64,000 nt of DNA, taken from positions 62,001 through 126,000 of the forward strand of contig NZ_JAGGKI010000007.1 in assembly GCF_017873605.1 (NCBI RefSeq). Direction: 5' to 3'. The stretch is from Paenibacillus lactis. GTDB lineage: Bacteria; Bacillota; Bacilli; Paenibacillales; Paenibacillaceae. Of this stretch, positions 43,761 to 51,718 are shown piece by piece. A program made the translations under genes and the position numbers. Numbering within the stretch: the first letter of the stretch is position 1; every line of letters starts with the position of its first letter. The notes beneath the pieces were generated by a model. The model saw only the letters and a program-made list of their open reading frames with translations. It was not told the DNA's origin and did no database searches.

Positions 43761-44342
43761 TTGGCACGCCATAAAGAATTTGATACGACGGAAGTATTGA
43801 CCAAAGCGATGGAGTATTTTTGGAGACATGGTTTTGATGGATCCTCCATCAATGAGCTGGTTCAGCATGTTGGAATCAAGGCCCAAAGCCTATACAACAC
43901 GTTTGGAGGGAAACGGGATTTATATTTATCGGCCCTCAAGCTTTATGTGAATCGGAGCACGGTTGTTGCCACGCTCGAACAGACTCCATCCGGAAAGCAA
44001 GCCATCATCAAGGTATTTCATGATTTATTATCCAGCCTTTCACAGCCCGATCATCGAGCGAAGGGCTGTTTCATGGTGAACACTTGCGTAGAACTAGCGT
44101 CGCATGATGCCGAAATCGCAGACTTTGTTGAGAAAGAAAGCCATCGCGTGGAAGACGCCTATCTCCTCGCATTAAGCCGCGCCAAGGAACAAGGCGATCT
44201 TGGCGACCGATACCAAGATTTGAGGGCTCTGGCGCGATATTTAAACAATGCGCAAGCCGGGCTGATCGTTACCGCAAAAACGGTTTCGGATCCGGCTGTT
44301 CTTGAAGATATTATCCGGGTGACGCTTTCGATTTTTGATTGA
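43761..44342 (+). CDS. TetR-family regulator
   Basis: A 193-residue repressor. The N-terminal HTH (about 25-48) reads GSSINELVQHVGIKAQSLYNTFGGKRDLY. The C-terminal part has helices typical of the AcrR/YfiR-like group, with CFMVNTCVELASHDAEI. TTG start with GGGAGG. It lies just before an MFS efflux gene on the same strand and shares an operator-like motif with it, so it probably represses both. Confidence 0.9.
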   Translation: MARHKEFDTTEVLTKAMEYFWRHGFDGSSINELVQHVGIKAQSLYNTFGGKRDLYLSALKLYVNRSTVVATLEQTPSGKQAIIKVFHDLLSSLSQPDHRAKGCFMVNTCVELASHDAEIADFVEKESHRVEDAYLLALSRAKEQGDLGDRYQDLRALARYLNNAQAGLIVTAKTVSDPAVLEDIIRVTLSIFD

Positions 44343-44374
44343 AAGCGAACCTCTCTTTTTTTTGAGTTTATTTT

Positions 44375-44390
44375 AATGATCATTCAAGAA
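44375..44390 (+). promoter_or_regulatory. Second copy of the TetR operator-like motif, before the MFS gene
   Basis: AATGATCATTCAAGAA is the inverted counterpart of the motif at 43702-43717. Its AATGATCATT core is palindromic. It lies 23 bases before the TTG start of the transporter. Confidence 0.55.
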
Positions 44391-44413
44391 AAATAGAGCA
44401 TGAGGTGATCCTT

Positions 44414-45580
44414 TTGAGAAATTCACTAGGCATTTATTGGCTGGCATTCGGCGTCTTTATCATGGCAACAGCCGAAATCGTGGTTTCCGGTATCTTAGCG
44501 ATGATATCCGAAGATTTGAAGGTGTCGGTTGGGATGGCAGGTCAGTTGGTGACGGTTTATGCATTGGTTATTGCTATCGGCTCTCCGGTCTTGATGGCAA
44601 TTACGGCAAGGATTGAAAGAAAACGGCTCCTTATTTTATCGTTCCTAACATTTATCATTGGCAACGGCATCGGGTACTTAAGTCCTGATTTTTCGATCCT
44701 TGTGATCGCTCGTATTGTCCAAGCGGCAAGTGCGAGCGTGTTTACGGTCGTAGCCCTGACGATGGGATCCAATCTTGCGGCACCCGGCCGGCAGGGAACA
44801 GCCATCGGTACTATTCTTATGGGAGCAGGTACGGCATTAGCTGTCGGCGTTCCTTTGGGAACACTGATCGGTGGGCATTGGGGATGGCGCTTTGTCTTTG
44901 TTTTTATTATCATGCTGGGATTGCTCTCCGTAATTGGCATTGCTTATACCGTGCCGATATCAAAGCATCAGGAGTCTTTATCCTTGAAGCAGCAGCTTGG
45001 GGTACTGAGAAATCGACGCATTGTAAGCGGGCTGCTCATTACTTTGTTCTGGGTTACCGGTTATCAGATGATGTTTACGTATATCACACCCTTTCTCCAG
45101 GAAACCGCAAATCTTGATGCGACCCGGATTAGTGCCGCGTTATTTGTAAGCGGGATCTTCGCTATAGCAGGCTCAAGAATAGGAGGCTTTGGGTCCGATC
45201 GCTGGGGTATATTCCGGATGCTGATGGTGAGTTTGTTGTTTCACGCAGCGGCGCTGATCGTTTTTCCATGGGCAGCGACAACATTCATCGGGGCAATAAT
45301 GATCCTCGCGATCTGGATCGGTTTTGCCACCATGACGACGCCTGTACAACAGTACTATTTGATTTCGCTTTCGCCTGAATCATCCGGGCTGGCGTTAGGG
45401 ATGAATAACTCCATTTTCCAACTCGGAATGGCTGTCGGTGCCGCTACAGGAGGGTGGATCGTCCAACAAACCTCCGTAATGGATCTAGGATTCTACGGTG
45501 CGATGAGTATCATGCTCGGTGTTGGTTCGGTCTTATACTCTTTTGCTATAAAGAAACAACCCAAAACGACACGCGGCTGA
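44414..45580 (+). CDS. MFS efflux transporter (DHA1 type)
   Basis: A 388-residue protein with 12 hydrophobic segments. Motif A is replaced by GSPVLMAITARIERKRLLI, and motif C-like GTALAVGVPLGTLIGGHWGWRFVF marks drug:H+ antiporters of the AraJ/PbuE kind. The start is TTG 44414, with GAGGTG six bases before; the GTG at 44405 overlaps that site. Likely controlled by the TetR upstream. Substrate unknown. Confidence 0.88.
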   Translation: MRNSLGIYWLAFGVFIMATAEIVVSGILAMISEDLKVSVGMAGQLVTVYALVIAIGSPVLMAITARIERKRLLILSFLTFIIGNGIGYLSPDFSILVIARIVQAASASVFTVVALTMGSNLAAPGRQGTAIGTILMGAGTALAVGVPLGTLIGGHWGWRFVFVFIIMLGLLSVIGIAYTVPISKHQESLSLKQQLGVLRNRRIVSGLLITLFWVTGYQMMFTYITPFLQETANLDATRISAALFVSGIFAIAGSRIGGFGSDRWGIFRMLMVSLLFHAAALIVFPWAATTFIGAIMILAIWIGFATMTTPVQQYYLISLSPESSGLALGMNNSIFQLGMAVGAATGGWIVQQTSVMDLGFYGAMSIMLGVGSVLYSFAIKKQPKTTRG

Positions 45581-45608
45581 CACAAGAAAAATCGATCAGC
45601 CTATTTTG

Positions 45609-45634
45609 GGAACTTTCTTCCTTCATGTGGAGTC
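45609..45634 (+). promoter_or_regulatory. Possible ECF-type promoter before the sigma gene
   Basis: GGAAC (45609-45613)-N17-AGTC (45631-45634) resembles ECF promoters with AAC in the -35 and CGTC in the -10. Autoregulation by the sigma factor just downstream would be usual. The match is partial. Confidence 0.35.
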
Positions 45635-45657
45635 TGTTTGAGTAAGGGGGGAGGAGC

Positions 45658-46224
45658 TTGAAGGAAATGCAGCCGCAGCTTTCTGCAGAGCTGAACATAT
45701 CGGATATACGGGGGCTTATGGAATCCTATGGAGAGGACGTTTGGAATTACGCTTACGTCATTACAAAGAATGCGCATACGGCGGATGATGTTGCACAGGA
45801 TGTGTTTATTAAAGCCTACCAACATGCTGCCTCCTTTCGTGGGGAGGCTTCGATGAAAACCTGGCTGCTCAAAATCACACGCAACACCGCGTTGTCCTAT
45901 CTAAAACGGGCGTTCTTTCGCAGAGTGGTCCTCCTTGGAGAGCGATCGCCGGAAGATGGATTGGGGAGGATGACGAGGGACTCGTCATCGCCATCTGCAG
46001 AGGAGGAGTATATGGAGCGGGAGATGGCGGATGAATTGTGGAAGCAGGTTATAAAGCTGCCCGGTAAATATCGCGACCCGCTTGTGTTGAGCGTGCATTA
46101 TCAACTATCCATGGAGGAAATATCCGTTATTACAGGTCTGGCGCCAGGAACGGTAAAGTCCAGAATTTTCAGGGCTAAAAAGAAGATAGCCGCCGAATGG
46201 AAAGGAGCGAAGGATGATGAATGA
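45658..46224 (+). CDS. ECF RNA polymerase sigma factor
   Basis: A 188-residue sigma-70 family protein. Region 2 is at about 28-95 (NYAYVITKNAHTADDVAQDVFIKAYQHAASFRGEASMKTWLLKI). Region 4 is at about 125-180 (LPGKYRDPLVLSVHYQLSMEEISVITGLAPGTVKSRIFRAKKK). Regions 1 and 3 are absent, as in ECF factors. The TTG at 45658 has GGGGGAGGAG close by; ATG 45667 is an alternative. It overlaps the gene that follows, which has the layout of an anti-sigma factor. Confidence 0.92.
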   Translation: MKEMQPQLSAELNISDIRGLMESYGEDVWNYAYVITKNAHTADDVAQDVFIKAYQHAASFRGEASMKTWLLKITRNTALSYLKRAFFRRVVLLGERSPEDGLGRMTRDSSSPSAEEEYMEREMADELWKQVIKLPGKYRDPLVLSVHYQLSMEEISVITGLAPGTVKSRIFRAKKKIAAEWKGAKDDE

Positions 46225-46912
46225 ATGGAGGTCGGATTGGGATCAAAAGATGGCACGGCCGCCATTTAAGGAGCGGCGGTTTACGGCAGATATGATGGAG
46301 GATGTGGAGAAACGGCTTGAGAATGTTAGGAAGAAGCGAAACCGACGTGGAAGGGTTCGGTCTGCTATCATAATCGTACCTGTGATGCTGCTTGTCTTCG
46401 GTGCCGGGAGCATTTGGATCGGTGACCAGACAGCTCATTCTCCTAAGCAGGTAACCCCAAGTCTCGCCATCCAAGGGGGAGGAGCGTTTCAATCCAGCTT
46501 CGAGCCCGGTGCAGGTGGCGATTACGATTGGTGGAGCTCTTCAGATCATGAGACGAAGCAAGGCAATGATCGCACGATCGTAACGCTGGGGATCGCATTC
46601 ATGAAACGGGAGCTTGGAGTCTGGGGAGGCCCGACGCCGGACATCTGGGAGCATCCGGAGGTCAAAGCTCCGCTTGAACGCTATGATGTATCGAGTCCAT
46701 GGGTATATGAAATGTACGTGGATCAGATTCGTACGGATGAGATGCAAACCGTATATCAGCTGCGTCTGCGCCTGAGGGATTCGATTCCGATGGTCTATGA
46801 GGAAATGATCGACGTTACCATTCAAAACGAGACACACCGAATCTCGCTGATTGAGCATAGAAATAAGGATGAAACGGGGATACCGTTGGAGGAATACGAG
46901 CCACAAAGCTAA
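46214..46912 (+). CDS. Probable membrane anti-sigma factor
   Basis: A 232-residue single-span protein. A basic cytoplasmic N-terminus of about 48 residues precedes a membrane helix near 50-70 (AIIIVPVMLLVFGAGSIWIG). An extracellular domain of about 160 residues follows with no recognised family. There is no HxxxCxxC zinc motif. Overlap with the ECF sigma gene and topology argue for an anti-sigma role; the sensed signal would be outside the cell. Confidence 0.7.
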   Translation: MMNEWRSDWDQKMARPPFKERRFTADMMEDVEKRLENVRKKRNRRGRVRSAIIIVPVMLLVFGAGSIWIGDQTAHSPKQVTPSLAIQGGGAFQSSFEPGAGGDYDWWSSSDHETKQGNDRTIVTLGIAFMKRELGVWGGPTPDIWEHPEVKAPLERYDVSSPWVYEMYVDQIRTDEMQTVYQLRLRLRDSIPMVYEEMIDVTIQNETHRISLIEHRNKDETGIPLEEYEPQS

Positions 46913-46990
46913 AGGGATAAAAAATGGTTCAGTATTCTGCAAATAACTGCAGTGCTTATGTTCGTGCATACGTCCTGCCAAACGATAAAA

Positions 46991-47012
46991 AACCGGAGCG
47001 GATGCTCCGGTT
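46991..47012. terminator. Bidirectional terminator between convergent genes
   Basis: AACCGGAGC - GGAT - GCTCCGGTT. A-rich bases on its left give a six-T run for the leftward TetR transcript; the rightward side has TTCTTT. Confidence 0.85.
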
Positions 47013-47073
47013 CTTTGGATGGTGAATGCACTGGTTAAAGCGGACGGATGGCATCCCCTATAACCTCTCGACA

Positions 47074-47949
47074 CTAGATCAGTTGACGAAGCTGATTTAC
47101 GTAAAAGGCCAGTTCGCTCTCAGACTCGAGATCACGCATTAAAGCCCGGAGCAGGAACAATCGCGGCTGCTCCTGCACGGCTTCATCGCGCAGCATGGCC
47201 GCGACCTCCGTCAATTCTTGTTTTCTCTGGTTAGGCACGGCGATGTCCGGGATCAACGAGGCGATCATTTCAATCAGCGCATCTCTTCTCGATCCGCGCG
47301 AAGCAAACAACGACCGGAGCTCCATGCCCGAATACTCGGTCATGAGCTCATCCGTGAGCAGGGAAGGGGAGGATCGCTGGTTCAGCCCATGCACCAGATC
47401 GTCCATTCGTTCCGCAATGAACAAAGCAAGCGCCTGCTTGTCCATCGGCTTGTATCCGAATAACAGATGGAAGGTATATTCGCGGATGAATCCGTTAAAT
47501 ATGGCGGTGGCGTCCCACTTCCAAGGCTCAATCGCCGATCCGTATTGGCGGCGGAGAATATCCTGATAATACAGGAACATGCTTCTGCGAATGCGGCTTA
47601 ATACGTCCTCGATGATTTCGCTGCCGAGCGGGGCAAGCTCGTTGTGATCCCTGGATATGTAGTAACCGTGCTCCACGTAAAAATCGAACTGATACGCAAT
47701 TTCGGCCAAAAAGGTATCTCTTTTGGACAATTGCTTTTTCCTGATTCGGTCCACCTCGTCGACCATAACCTGCTGCCGCCGCTCCAAAATGCTGACATAC
47801 AACTCTTCTTTCGAGGAAAAATGCTTGTACAGCGAGCCCTTGGCAATGCTGCAGTCATCTGCGATATCCTGGATGGATGTCGCCTGGTAGCCCTTCTCCG
47901 CGAAGAGCCGGACCGCCGATTGAAGAATTTTCTCCTTAATCATGCTCAT
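47074..47949 (-). CDS. TetR-family regulator with long C-terminal domain
   Basis: A 291-residue regulator. The HTH is near residues 25-47 (TSIQDIADDCSIAKGSLYKHFSSKEELY). The C-terminal part of about 240 residues is longer than the usual 140-150 and ends in a helix-rich segment. I choose ATG 47949 because GGAGG lies seven bases upstream. A DHA2 MFS exporter is encoded upstream on the same strand, ending about 400 bases before it. It is a plausible but unproven partner. Confidence 0.88.
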   Translation of the reverse strand: MSMIKEKILQSAVRLFAEKGYQATSIQDIADDCSIAKGSLYKHFSSKEELYVSILERRQQVMVDEVDRIRKKQLSKRDTFLAEIAYQFDFYVEHGYYISRDHNELAPLGSEIIEDVLSRIRRSMFLYYQDILRRQYGSAIEPWKWDATAIFNGFIREYTFHLLFGYKPMDKQALALFIAERMDDLVHGLNQRSSPSLLTDELMTEYSGMELRSLFASRGSRRDALIEMIASLIPDIAVPNQRKQELTEVAAMLRDEAVQEQPRLFLLRALMRDLESESELAFYVNQLRQLI

Positions 47950-48345
47950 CCTGCCGCCTCCTTCAATGACATAAAACATCAATATATATTCGATAATCGC
48001 CCAAGGATTCGGGTTCGTGGGCCTAAAGGTTGCATGTATGGAACACCCGGGCGTAGTATACGAATTTCATTGTACCAGTCCTGGCGCAATAAATACATGA
48101 CACCCTGATAAGATCCGAAGGATAACAATATGGACCGGCATGTGCACCCGAGCGTAAAGGAATGATGGGCTGCACATAATGTTATTTTAACACGATGAAT
48201 GACGACACCATGAGACGGCCAATCTGGCGGCTTATCCCTTGTAACCAAGTCTTATTATGACGATGGAAACCTGAATGAGGCAGCATATTGTGGCAACGGA
48301 TGCCTGCCTGATGCAGGCACATCGTGACGTGCTTAGCGTGAAACT
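47950..48345. other. Gene-free stretch between the TetR and DHA2 genes
   Basis: I find no supportable gene in these roughly 400 bases. AATATATATT (47981-47990) is a short palindrome that may include the leftward -10 of the TetR gene. TGCCTGC-N5-GCAGGCA (48301-48319) is a hairpin just beyond the end of the MFS gene, without a T run. Confidence 0.45.
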
Positions 48346-49812
48346 TCAACTCGCGCCCGGACTGGAGACCTCAGCGGCGACAGGCTGCGGCTTCCGGATG
48401 AAGAAGCTGAGCGCAAGCCCCGCACATGCAATACATGCGGCAGCGAAGAAGGTATCGCAAAACGGAGTCAGGCTTGCCTCCAGCACATTCCCGTTCGTTC
48501 CGGAAAGGGTCAGGTTAGCCTTCATGCGGGAGGCTAGGAAGCCGGTAAAGCCCGATATGGCAAACGAGGCGATGACCTGCTGCGATGCGCTGGTGAGTGG
48601 AGTGACCCTGCTGACCAAATGCCGAGGTGTTGCATTTAATACATAGGTATTTAACGACATCATGGACAAGCCCATCCCCGAGCCCTGCATAAACAAAACG
48701 ACTAGAATAAAGAGCAGCGGCGTGTCCGTTCGGAGAAAGGTCATCGCAAACAATCCGCTCGTCATCAAGGCCATGCCGGCAATGAGAGGCGGACGGGCAC
48801 CGACTTTATCGAAGATTCTGCCCGCTAACGGCATGAATATCATAGAGCCGATGGCCTGCGGCAGCAAGATAAGACCCGTCGTGAACGGTGAGTATCCCTT
48901 GATTTGCTGAAGCAGAAGCGGAAAGAGCAGCACCGTTCCATACATCGCGGCCTGCATGAACCAGGATGTGATAATCCCGCGTCTGAAATCAGACGATCGA
49001 AAAACTCTCAGCTCCAGCAGCGGTTCGGCTTTCCTCCAGCAAGAAAGAATAAACACAAGAAGCACTGCGCCTCCGATGATGAGACCGGATAACGTTCGGG
49101 CAGAACTCCAGCTCACCCCGCCTTCGCCAACGCCGAACGTGATCAATGCAAAAGCCAACGGCCCGAGGATTAACCCCGTCTTATCCAGCGTCGGCGCCTT
49201 CTGTTTCGGAAAGACAGGCAAATATTTCTTCCCGATTACGAGGCCCAGAAGACCGATCGGCAGATTGATCAGAAAGATCCATTGCCAGCTTACGTATTCC
49301 ACCATCCAACCGGACAGCACCGGACCGAGAGCGGGAGCCAGCAGCAGCGGAATGCCAAGCATCCCGATAATGGAGCCTCGTTTCTCGGGCGGGGCAATAC
49401 GGTAGACCATGGCCATGCCGATCGGGGAAACCATCCCCCCGCCCAGGCCCTGCAGGATCCGAAAGAGGATCACCTGCTGAGGCGTTTGAGCGAAGGCGCA
49501 TAAGACCGATCCGAGGGTAAACAAACCTATAGAGATCAGAAATACACGTTTCGGACTGAATTTATCCGACATCCAGCCTGCTAAAGGAATGACTGCCGAC
49601 AAGGATAAGGTATAGGCGGTAATCGACCATTGGATGAGATGAAGCGAGCTGTCGAAATAGTTCACCAATGTAGGGATGGCGACGTTAACAACCGTACTGT
49701 CCAGAAGAACCATGAAGGTTCCGATCACAACCGCGACCAGCGAAGCTATGATTTTGTTCATGGGCAGCGGTCCTTGCTCTTGAGGGATATGAGCTGATGT
49801 TGGATTTGACAT
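48346..49812 (-). CDS. DHA2-family (EmrB/QacA) drug:H+ antiporter
   Basis: A 488-residue protein with 14 hydrophobic segments. The N-terminal helix VVVIGTFMVLLDSTVVNVAIPTL carries the DHA2 motif D1 (LDxTVVNVALP). Motif A is GWMSDKFSPKRVFL and motif C GPVLSGWMVEYVSWQWIF. I choose ATG 49812; earlier in-frame starts would add a non-homologous tail. A 40-base near-palindrome lies 88 bases upstream. Multidrug efflux is the family role. Confidence 0.9.
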   Translation of the reverse strand: MSNPTSAHIPQEQGPLPMNKIIASLVAVVIGTFMVLLDSTVVNVAIPTLVNYFDSSLHLIQWSITAYTLSLSAVIPLAGWMSDKFSPKRVFLISIGLFTLGSVLCAFAQTPQQVILFRILQGLGGGMVSPIGMAMVYRIAPPEKRGSIIGMLGIPLLLAPALGPVLSGWMVEYVSWQWIFLINLPIGLLGLVIGKKYLPVFPKQKAPTLDKTGLILGPLAFALITFGVGEGGVSWSSARTLSGLIIGGAVLLVFILSCWRKAEPLLELRVFRSSDFRRGIITSWFMQAAMYGTVLLFPLLLQQIKGYSPFTTGLILLPQAIGSMIFMPLAGRIFDKVGARPPLIAGMALMTSGLFAMTFLRTDTPLLFILVVLFMQGSGMGLSMMSLNTYVLNATPRHLVSRVTPLTSASQQVIASFAISGFTGFLASRMKANLTLSGTNGNVLEASLTPFCDTFFAAACIACAGLALSFFIRKPQPVAAEVSSPGAS

Positions 49813-49899
49813 GAGCGTGCACCTGCTTTCTAAGTAGTATAAAGATTTAAAAGGGCGAATAACACTTCCAGCTGCCAAAAATAAGAAGTTGATTCGCTT

Positions 49900-49939
49900 T
49901 TGTGACCAATAAGTTTTATTAAAAACTAACTGGTCACAA
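49900..49939 (-). promoter_or_regulatory. 40-base near-perfect palindrome upstream of the DHA2 gene
   Basis: Arms TTGTGACCA (49900-49908) and TGGTCACAA (49931-49939) are perfect, and the inside is also nearly symmetric (AGTTTT and AAAACT); 36 of 40 positions match their complement. This looks like an operator, probably for a TetR- or MarR-type repressor of the exporter. Confidence 0.68.
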
Positions 49940-50001
49940 CTAGGGAATATCATATCGACGGAATGACTGCGTGTCAAGAGAAAGGAAGGCAAACGATCGT
50001 C

Positions 50002-50030
50002 TTGACTTCGCTGGGACATTCCGGTAAGAT
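50002..50030 (+). promoter_or_regulatory. Strong sigma-A promoter of the structured leader
   Basis: TTGACT (50002-50007)-N17-TAAGAT (50025-50030). The start would be near 50037. It reads rightward, away from the DHA2 gene. Confidence 0.7.
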
Positions 50031-50036
50031 TGGGAG

Positions 50037-50267
50037 TAACTTTACTAAGGGGAATGTTTTATGTCTGCGAGTGTTCTTAACTAATCAAATTCCATACAAG
50101 GACTTTGGCTTGTATTTATCCGCTTTACGCTACCCGTATGTCCATTCCGGGGCGTTATTTGCTGGCGGACCGAAGTCGCGGAATTAGTTAAGAACAACGG
50201 ATATAACCAACCTTAGGGATACCTTTTTCTAGGCGTATGCGTCCGTACTCTTCGTACGGATTTTTTT
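50037..50267 (+). ncRNA. Candidate structured leader RNA or palindromic repeat
   Basis: The predicted transcript folds as nested helices. CTAAGG (50045-50050) pairs with CCTTAG (50211-50216). Inside it GTTCTTAACTAAT (50073-50085) pairs perfectly with ATTAGTTAAGAAC (50183-50195). Inside that are ATACAAG/CTTGTAT (50094-50115) and GCGGAC-CGAA-GTCGC (50165-50179). A terminator follows at 50242. This is the build of a riboswitch-like leader or a small RNA. The alternative is a miniature inverted-repeat element, since the 13-base arms could be terminal repeats. It matches no riboswitch class I know. Confidence 0.5.
50242..50267 (+). terminator. Terminator closing the structured leader
   Basis: TCCGTAC - TCTTC - GTACGGA followed by seven T. 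Confidence 0.88.
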
Positions 50268-50298
50268 ATTTTTTGACGCGCTTAGTGAGGGTTATACG

Positions 50299-50336
50299 AG
50301 GACAGGGGTGAACGTATGTTCACTTCTGTCCTTTTT
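50299..50336 (+). terminator. Second terminator, directly before the BpsA-like gene
   Basis: AGGACAG..GTGAAC - GTAT - GTTCAC..CTGTCCT, then TTTTT, ending 31 bases before the start codon. Its position makes it an attenuator candidate for the gene at 50367. Confidence 0.8.
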
Positions 50337-50366
50337 GCTTTTTACCACTAGAAGGGGTGATAGGAC

Positions 50367-51530
50367 ATGAATCCATACGTAGCACAAGCAAGTCAGCACA
50401 TCCGACTGCAGGAAGGACCGATGGCTATTGAACGATTCCTGATCGAATGCTATTTGAATCCGGGGATATCAACGAAAGGGCTGGCGCGCGCAGCCTTGCT
50501 TCCGACGCCGGTTGCCGCCGCCATCAAGAAGGAGCTGATTCGGGCAGGGGCGCTTGTTCAGGATCGCGGCGTCCGGTGCACATTCGAAGGCCGTCAATCG
50601 GTTGAACGCGAATGGGGATACGCGGGGCTAGAGCGCGATTGCCATCAGTCGATGCTTCTCGGACGGGAGGATACGGACGACTGGAGGGAGATCCTATCGG
50701 TTTTGCAGCAAATCTTCTCTTCGCGGCCGCAAGTCAACGTTCAGATCGACCAATCTTCCTGCACCCCCGAAACCAGCTTGCGCAGGGCTGTGCTTGGCTT
50801 GCAGTATCACACCCTGATCGGTAAGCAAATCCTGTGCGTAGGTGATGATGATTTGGTGAGCATTTCGATCGGGCTGCTGCTGCAAAAGCTGTTTCCATCC
50901 GGTGATCACACGGCAACAAGCGTGCACGTCGTTGATATTGACGAACGCTTCATCGGCTTTATCGAGAGTATCGCAACTGAACGAAAGCTGCCCATTGTGT
51001 GCCATCTTCATGATGTCAGAGAGCCGCTGCCCCGGGAACTGCATGGTCAATTTGACTGCTTTTATACCGATCCGCCCTACACGCTGCCAGGGATGAATTT
51101 GTTCGTCTCACGGGGAATCCGTGCCCTGAAGATGGTCCAAGGACTGCCGGTTTTTCTCTCGTTCGCCCACAAATCTCCGGAGGTTATGCTGGCCATGCAG
51201 CGCGAGTTCGTTCGAATGGGCTTAACCATCAACGCCAATTATCCCAGCTTCAATGCTTACGAGGGAGCGGAGCTGATCGGAAACCGGAGCCAAATGTTTG
51301 TGCTTCGCACGACCGATCATATGTCGGCAGAATTTGCAGGCCGATATCCGGATGCCATCTACACGGGTGAGATCAAGCGAACCGTTCGCACATACAGCTG
51401 CACGCAATGCAAGCAGCAAGTAACGGTTGGAGCGAATCAGCAAGTCGCAACCATCGAGAAGCTGAAGAACGCCGGCTGCCCCCGCTGCAGTAACGACGAC
51501 TTCGAATTGATCGAGAGAAGATCTTGTTAA
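50367..51530 (+). CDS. BpsA-like N4-bis(aminopropyl)spermidine synthase with C-terminal zinc ribbon
   Basis: A 387-residue cytoplasmic aminopropyltransferase of the branched-chain polyamine synthase family. A winged-helix-like N-terminus spans about 15-80. The Rossmann catalytic domain has GDDD at 159-162, VVDIDERF near 188 and DPPYT at 235-239, the motifs of this family. Residues 345-374 add CTQC and CPRC, a four-cysteine zinc-ribbon-like tail. Family members transfer aminopropyl groups from decarboxylated S-adenosylmethionine to spermidine. No polyamine gene is adjacent. AGGGGTG precedes the ATG. Two terminators and a folded leader lie upstream. Confidence 0.82.
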   Translation: MNPYVAQASQHIRLQEGPMAIERFLIECYLNPGISTKGLARAALLPTPVAAAIKKELIRAGALVQDRGVRCTFEGRQSVEREWGYAGLERDCHQSMLLGREDTDDWREILSVLQQIFSSRPQVNVQIDQSSCTPETSLRRAVLGLQYHTLIGKQILCVGDDDLVSISIGLLLQKLFPSGDHTATSVHVVDIDERFIGFIESIATERKLPIVCHLHDVREPLPRELHGQFDCFYTDPPYTLPGMNLFVSRGIRALKMVQGLPVFLSFAHKSPEVMLAMQREFVRMGLTINANYPSFNAYEGAELIGNRSQMFVLRTTDHMSAEFAGRYPDAIYTGEIKRTVRTYSCTQCKQQVTVGANQQVATIEKLKNAGCPRCSNDDFELIERRSC

Positions 51531-51676
51531 TCGTTCATACAATTTAGTGGAAAAAGCGCATGACGAGACGTTCTTTCGCGTGATGAAGGTGGGCGGCTCT
51601 CGTCCAGCAGAATAGGGAGCTTTAGCAAAATAAATCCTAAAGTCCATGAACGTTAAAGCTGCATCAAGTCTTTCGC

Positions 51677-51712
51677 AAAAAAAAAGGGAGCGCCGCATTA
51701 GGCGGCGCTCCC
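51677..51712 (-). terminator. Rho-independent terminator of ilvD
   Basis: GGGAGCGCCGC and GCGGCGCTCCC, with loop TAAT-like bases, pair over eleven bases; a nine-base T run follows on the minus strand. Confidence 0.9.
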
Positions 51713-51718
51713 TGCACA

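Noticed and set aside
47979..48248. 89-codon minus-strand open frame upstream of the TetR gene
   Set aside because: No ribosome site or domain, and it overlaps the likely TetR promoter region.
49963..50187. 74-codon open frame through the structured leader
   Set aside because: It begins inside the upstream promoter region, has no ribosome site and crosses the paired helices; RNA structure or a repeat explains it better.
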